From Bacteroidota bacterium (GTDB taxonomy: Bacteria > Bacteroidota > Bacteroidia > Chitinophagales > Chitinophagaceae): a stretch of 11,992 nt of DNA. A program made the position numbers and the translations under genes. This document shows, piece by piece, positions 7,593 to 11,992 of this stretch; the stretch's first letter is position 1; every line of letters begins with the position of its first letter. Below the pieces are notes generated by a model. The model did not search any database, had not been told where the DNA came from, and worked only from the letters and a program-made list of their open reading frames with translations. The stretch spans positions 1-11,992 of the forward strand of contig JAFAGE010000177.1 in assembly GCA_023423015.1 (NCBI GenBank). Direction: 5' to 3'.

Positions 7593-8834
7593 TTAATTTT
7601 TCAATTCGAGGTATTTCTTTGCTTTTATGTATTCGATCCCGGTAAATATTGCCGAAGGCATAAACAAGGCTATCTGTACATTGAAAATCAGGAACGCTAC
7701 CAGGGAAATGGCGAACATCGCTCCGAAGTACGACACATAACTCTTAATAAATTTGGTGAGAAACGACGAAAGCATAAACTTAAACTTAATGTTCAGTTCA
7801 GGCATTTTTTTGTAAATGGCTACATAACTCAAACCGGAGAATGAAGCTACCATCAACAACAAAAGCCATGGACTAACAAGGTGTTCATGATTCAGTAAAC
7901 TCAGGTACAGGTTTGCCAACAGAAGGGGTCCTGAGATTTTTCCGATAGGTGTTACATGAACATCTTCCTGGAAATTGCCTATGATCATGATCTTATTCTC
8001 AAAAGCGCGCAGGTATGCGTCGGGATTCGCTTCTATGTCAAATAATAGTTCGCCGAGGTTCAGGTATTCTGCAGTTCCCAGGGTGGTTTTTTTGGCAACC
8101 TGCCTTGCGCCTTCTATTTCTTCGAGGCTTTTTATGTTGGTCGACTTCTTCAGATCACTGTCTTTTAAATAATAAGTCGGCCATATTGCACTTAAACAAA
8201 GCCTGCCATTGCAGGTAGGGTAGTAGAAGTGGTCGAGGTATTTTGCCTTGTCTATTTTTTCGTGCATCACAATCGGGATCGACTTTATCTCTTCCTGGAT
8301 CAGAATGCGGAACTTGTTGAACGCAGAACCGAAAGTGCGATAATTTGAATGTCCATATGTAGCCGTGTAAATAGGTTTCGCGTATAAGCCATTGGGATTC
8401 TTAACCACCGGGAGAACAACTTTTCCGTAGGCAGTCAGTTCTCTCTGCAGCATCGAATCTACAGAAGGTTGAATGTTGTAGGGATAATAGAACTGGATGT
8501 CAAGTACACAAAACCTCGGCCCGCGTGGAGTTACATTCAGGAATCGGAAGAGCTGCAGAATTTTCTCCCGATCGGAAATCGCTACGTTTCCATAGTCAAT
8601 AGTATCCTCAATTAAAGTAAGGTCTTTGCCGGTATTAATGAAAACGAAGTCTGCTGTTCTCTTTGGCGGAGGAGAATAAACTTTATCGCGAAATGTAGAT
8701 ACTTTTTTAAAGAAATTTTCTTCAAGGTTAAACGTGTAATCATAATTTTGGTATTTCCATGTCACCAGCAGGATGAGTACCCCACAGGCAAACGCTACTC
8801 CTATTTTCTTTAGTTTTTGCATTACCCGTTTCAC
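7593..8834 (-). CDS. CHASE2-like domain membrane protein without an output domain
   Basis: The 413-residue protein has one N-terminal transmembrane segment (about 11-26), a large extracytoplasmic region (27-320) and about three C-terminal transmembrane segments (about 322-341, 367-386 and 387-402). The extracytoplasmic region resembles the CHASE2 sensory domain: early strands FVFINTG (63-69) and CVLDIQF (109-115), and the distal signature IIGNFQEDVHVTPIG (284-298) followed by SGPLLLANLYLSLL. CHASE2 domains normally precede a cyclase, kinase or other cytoplasmic output module; here the protein ends soon after the last membrane helix (KKYLELKN), so any signal must pass to a partner. The start is GTG at 8832-8834, which overlaps the lipoprotein stop as GTGA; an ATG four codons later (8820-8822) is an alternative. 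It ends TAA 1 bp before the TPR-caspase start, which suggests the two products act together. The domain call is from motif pattern and topology only. Confidence 0.75.
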   Translation of the reverse strand: MKRVMQKLKKIGVAFACGVLILLVTWKYQNYDYTFNLEENFFKKVSTFRDKVYSPPPKRTADFVFINTGKDLTLIEDTIDYGNVAISDREKILQLFRFLNVTPRGPRFCVLDIQFYYPYNIQPSVDSMLQRELTAYGKVVLPVVKNPNGLYAKPIYTATYGHSNYRTFGSAFNKFRILIQEEIKSIPIVMHEKIDKAKYLDHFYYPTCNGRLCLSAIWPTYYLKDSDLKKSTNIKSLEEIEGARQVAKKTTLGTAEYLNLGELLFDIEANPDAYLRAFENKIMIIGNFQEDVHVTPIGKISGPLLLANLYLSLLNHEHLVSPWLLLLMVASFSGLSYVAIYKKMPELNIKFKFMLSSFLTKFIKSYVSYFGAMFAISLVAFLIFNVQIALFMPSAIFTGIEYIKAKKYLELKN

Positions 8835-9784
8835 AGTTTTTTATTGATGGTGCTTTTCAGCTGGTCTCTCCCTGCGTCTATCATCGTATTTGCATTATCG
8901 AATACCAGTTTTGTTACAAAGCTGTTCTTGCTTGTTTCCCTCACTTTCACCTTTATGGAATAGGCTCCCTGGCTATACCCTGGCTTTATTTCACCATCTG
9001 GTCCGCGATGATATCCAAATGACCGCGGCACGATAAACGACCTGCCAATGAGCAATGAATCTTTAAGCGATGCATAGAACGTTTGATAATTGCTATGGGC
9101 GGTATCGAGAGGAGCTTCTCGTAAAAGGAAATAAAATTTGCCTAGCGTCACACTGTCGAACAACCTACCATCCGCACTTACGTACGAAGTCATAAACGTA
9201 ATTTCCATGTCCATGTTCAGCTGCTTTGTTTTTCCCTCCTGCACTTTGGCTTTTGCATAACGCAGATCGAGATTACGCAGCCGGAGCCTGAACCTGGAAT
9301 TGTTGATGATCTCTGAAAGATTGTTGGTATCGATGGTGAAATCTGCAATGAGCGCGGTATCAGTCTTACTGGTTTTCGATTCAAAGGTTCGGATCAGCCT
9401 GAAGCCTCCGAACTGCATGCCTACAGGATCGAAGGGACCTTCGCTGGACAATTGGTCATAGAAGTAGAGATCGGTGAGGCCGAAATCATATGAAGCGAGG
9501 TATTTTTTCTGGTCGTTGGCTATCATCTTTTTCACTGCATTCGTTGCGAGCGATACCATGTTTCCTGCAAGAGGTGCCAATAGTCCCCTTCGTTCACCTC
9601 GTTCCACCAGCGCCCGTTCCGTCATGGTAAGCGCTTCCTGCGGTGGCACACTTTCGGGGTGAATGATATTCCGCTGTTCTTTGATGCGCATTGCCAGGCT
9701 TTCTTCCTTTACAGCCGATCCAACGTCTGCAGCTACGCATCCGTGCAGGAAAAAGATGATTATTATATATGTTGCATATTTCAT
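8831..9784 (-). CDS. Lipoprotein of unknown function
   Basis: The 317-residue product begins with a lipoprotein signal: a hydrophobic stretch (residues 6-13) and a lipobox FLHGC with the acceptor Cys16, so it should be anchored in the inner or outer membrane. No Bacteroidota surface-export motif of the K-D/E type follows the Cys. I do not recognise the family. After a helical N-terminal segment (about 23-95, including TERALVERGERRG), the rest is mostly predicted beta: ASYDFGLTDLYFYD (97-110), GFRLIRTFES (127-136), DTALIADFTID (142-152), FRLRLRNLDLRYAK (165-178), MEITFMTSYVS (193-203) and AYSIKVKVRETS (274-285). This suggests an all-beta periplasmic binding or adaptor domain. It starts at ATG 9782-9784, overlapping the WD40-caspase stop as ATGA, and its own TGA overlaps the GTG of the CHASE2-like gene. 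The tight coupling implies a job in the same complex or pathway. Confidence 0.85.
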   Translation of the reverse strand: MKYATYIIIIFFLHGCVAADVGSAVKEESLAMRIKEQRNIIHPESVPPQEALTMTERALVERGERRGLLAPLAGNMVSLATNAVKKMIANDQKKYLASYDFGLTDLYFYDQLSSEGPFDPVGMQFGGFRLIRTFESKTSKTDTALIADFTIDTNNLSEIINNSRFRLRLRNLDLRYAKAKVQEGKTKQLNMDMEITFMTSYVSADGRLFDSVTLGKFYFLLREAPLDTAHSNYQTFYASLKDSLLIGRSFIVPRSFGYHRGPDGEIKPGYSQGAYSIKVKVRETSKNSFVTKLVFDNANTMIDAGRDQLKSTINKKL

Positions 9785-11992
9785 GTTCCGCTTTTTGCGA
9801 GTTGGCTCATAAAAGTTCTTGTTGCTTCCACTATCTTTTTTGCCAGTTCCTCTTTCTTATTCCGCGAACCTGTAAGCTCAAACTGGTGCACGCGTTCTTT
9901 CTGTCCCTTGAATACTGAAACTTTTACAACGATGTTGTTATTCTGAATTTCATATCTCCCCCGTATGCTATAGGCTTCAACCAAAGGGTTGTCGGCAACA
10001 AACAACCATGGGCTTTGTCTTCCCGTTGAAATGTTGTTCAGCTCACGGTCTACGAGAAACGACATGTCCAGGTCGTCATTTAATAAATCTTCGTCTTGTA
10101 TAAATCTCGAACTTCTGAACAGCTGTTTTTTTCCCGACAACCTGATCCGGTCTACAATGTCTTTGTCAACAATGCCTATTTCGAAACTTGCATTTCCAAT
10201 AATCTGCGGATCCTGCCGGCCACCTATTTCCCGCGCCATGACTCTTACGTTGTCGGAGGCGTAGTTGAACCATCTTGTTACATCCACAAATTTGTTGTCG
10301 CGTAATGCGGCGCCAAACTTTAATCCTGATAATAAACTATATGTTAGCAAACCTTGTCCGTAAATGCTGGTCTCATAGGCAGCCTGTCCCGATGCTGATG
10401 CGCTAAGGATAAAAGTTCCGGTACGGTCTTTTAAACTCTCCAATGCACGCTGCTGATCGGCGGGGACTGACCTGCGGTTAACGATTGCCTGCATCTGGTT
10501 CACTACCTGCCCGCTGTTGCATGCATCAAGGATGAGCAATTGTTTATTGGCTTTAATTCTCGTGAGCCAGTCTTTTAACTCTTCTGTGCTGATGGCTACT
10601 TCTTTTTCAACTCCCGTTAATTCAATCTGCGACGCATCTGCAGTTAGCAGGTAGAATGTTTTCTGACCGGTTTGCAATACACCATGACCTGCAAAAAATA
10701 TTACTACAAGGTCGTCGGCCGTTGCACGTTGTGCAATAGTGTCGATGACTGATAAGATGCGCTCCTTCAATGGCCACCGTGAATTTTCGTTTTCGGTATT
10801 GATGTAGTAGGGAAACACGTGCTGTTTACCATCTGTATTCAGCAGCCGGGATGCTGAAGCTTCCACGGCATCACCAAAGTCCACTGCATCTTTGGAGGCA
10901 AATTTCAATCGCAGTTTTTCTCCTTTGTATTCGCTGATTCCGATCGACACAAGAAACATATCAGGATTTGCGGACGGCTTCCGGTTGCTGGTAATCACCT
11001 GTCCGGCACCGCGCGATGTCATCAATCCCTCTGCCGTGGTGGCTTTCACCAACACCATGTTATTCATGCCAGACACCAGGTATTCTGAAACCTCTTCTTG
11101 CCTCACCTGCAATGAGTAGCCCTCGTTTTTTTTCTGCAGCTGTGCAGGCTGGTACCTTTGTACCAGTTTGTCATTCACAAACAACTGTATTTCGCCGATG
11201 CCTCCGTTTCGGGGAGTAATCTCGTAAGAGTATATACCCTGTCGTATTCCTTTGTTGCGTACCTCGGGAGTGTAGTTGCAGATTTTTATCCCGGTAATCG
11301 GTTGGGCCGTGATGGGTTCTTTATTTATGCCGCTTAATTTACTCACCAGGCCTGGTTCCCAACTCAGGTCCTTAAATTGTTCAAGGTCTACGATTTCACT
11401 GCCGCATACATAATATAATTTTTTGCGTGCATTCTCCGATCCATCATAATGTCCCAGGCCATCAATAGCGAGGTAATCACTACTGTCTACTGCGAAAAAG
11501 GTGTAAAGGAATTCACCGCTTTCAACATTCCATTTTCTTAAAGTGTTATCTTCAGAAGTTGTGATGATGAATTTACTGTCGGGGCTGAACGATGCTGATT
11601 TTATTGGCCCGCTGTGCCCGCTGAGTTTATGCAGCAATTTGCCGTTCGATGCATTCCATATACTCGCAGTATTGTCCCACGATCCTAGCACAATCAGCTT
11701 GCCATCTTTGCTATAATGCGCCGAATTGATGGAGTGGTTATGTTTCGCAAGCACATGCCGCAATTCGCCACTGGGCAACGACCAGATGCGGGCAGTGTTG
11801 TCCATCGAAGTAGTGGTAACATACCTGTCGTCGGGACTAATCATCGCCGCATTCAGAGGGGCGTTGTGTCCCCGTAAAATCTTCAATGTTCTGCCAGTTT
11901 TCACGTCCCATAAACGGGCAGTAGAGTCGTATGAAGAAGTAACTACATACCGGGCGTCGCTGGTAAATTCAGCAGTACGAACTTTCTCACTG
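9781..11992 (-). CDS. WD40-repeat caspase-family (peptidase C14) protein, N terminus outside window
   Basis: The frame is open from the right edge; 736 residues are visible and the GTG at 11902-11904 is an internal Val inside a WD repeat. Visible residues 1-166 are four WD40 blades, the first partial, with motifs such as STARLWD, NTARIWS, NTASIWN and NTLRKWN. Then comes the segment YLAIDGLGHYDGSEN and a region to about 235 often found between WD40 and caspase parts, followed by a beta-rich segment (about 240-335). The caspase domain spans about 343-605: FLVSIGISEY at its first strand, the His motif FFAGHGVL (His436, codon 10684-10686) and the Cys motif LDACNSG (Cys491, codon 10519-10521). Both catalytic residues are present. 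The last 130 residues form a separate domain (YEIQNNNIVVKVSVFKG, then a helix) that loosely recalls TolB-like/FlgO-like periplasmic domains. Cellular location is unknown because the N terminus is missing. Its TGA overlaps the lipoprotein ATG (ATGA). Confidence 0.92.
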   Translation of the reverse strand, partial: SEKVRTAEFTSDARYVVTSSYDSTARLWDVKTGRTLKILRGHNAPLNAAMISPDDRYVTTTSMDNTARIWSLPSGELRHVLAKHNHSINSAHYSKDGKLIVLGSWDNTASIWNASNGKLLHKLSGHSGPIKSASFSPDSKFIITTSEDNTLRKWNVESGEFLYTFFAVDSSDYLAIDGLGHYDGSENARKKLYYVCGSEIVDLEQFKDLSWEPGLVSKLSGINKEPITAQPITGIKICNYTPEVRNKGIRQGIYSYEITPRNGGIGEIQLFVNDKLVQRYQPAQLQKKNEGYSLQVRQEEVSEYLVSGMNNMVLVKATTAEGLMTSRGAGQVITSNRKPSANPDMFLVSIGISEYKGEKLRLKFASKDAVDFGDAVEASASRLLNTDGKQHVFPYYINTENENSRWPLKERILSVIDTIAQRATADDLVVIFFAGHGVLQTGQKTFYLLTADASQIELTGVEKEVAISTEELKDWLTRIKANKQLLILDACNSGQVVNQMQAIVNRRSVPADQQRALESLKDRTGTFILSASASGQAAYETSIYGQGLLTYSLLSGLKFGAALRDNKFVDVTRWFNYASDNVRVMAREIGGRQDPQIIGNASFEIGIVDKDIVDRIRLSGKKQLFRSSRFIQDEDLLNDDLDMSFLVDRELNNISTGRQSPWLFVADNPLVEAYSIRGRYEIQNNNIVVKVSVFKGQKERVHQFELTGSRNKKEELAKKIVEATRTFMSQLAKSGT

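Overview
The window looks like chromosomal DNA of a Bacteroidota bacterium, probably of the Chitinophagales/Sphingobacteriales type. The grounds are long TPR arrays of the NRGN-type, caspase-family proteases carrying WD40 or TPR modules, Sec or lipoprotein signals on most operon members, starts without clear Shine-Dalgarno sequences, moderate GC and very tight gene packing. This placement is inference from style, since no rRNA or marker gene is present.

Layout. The left edge (1-657) holds the C-terminal part of a TPR protein on the + strand. It converges on a long block of - strand genes. Between them, at about 653-715, lies a purine-only-like tract made of eight degenerate 7-bp units. Read in the direction of transcription (right to left), the - strand block runs: a WD40-caspase protein cut by the right edge (11992-9781); a lipoprotein of unknown function (9784-8831); a membrane protein with a CHASE2-like extracytoplasmic domain and no output domain (8834-7593); a 1279-residue exported TPR-caspase protein (7591-3752); a secreted protein of unknown function whose reading frame is broken by one in-frame TAG (3744-2890); a DUF2235 alpha/beta-hydrolase (2850-1690); and a Tat-exported sugar phosphate isomerase/epimerase-like protein (1666-728).

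The first five of these genes are joined by overlaps or gaps of 4 bp overlap, 4 bp overlap, 1 bp and 7 bp. This is the signature of one translationally coupled unit. DUF2235 follows after 39 bp and the isomerase after 23 bp, so they may be part of the same transcript but are less clearly part of the same function.

Working together (inference): two caspase-fold proteases with intact His/Cys dyads, one with a WD40 scaffold and one with a very long TPR scaffold, are encoded with a lipoprotein and a CHASE2-like membrane sensor. This looks like an envelope-associated sensing and proteolysis module that I cannot match to a named system. The broken fifth gene is either a recent nonsense mutation or a site of readthrough or sequencing error. 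No rRNA, tRNA, IS element, integrase, CRISPR array or convincing terminator was seen. No stretch over 300 bp lacks a gene.
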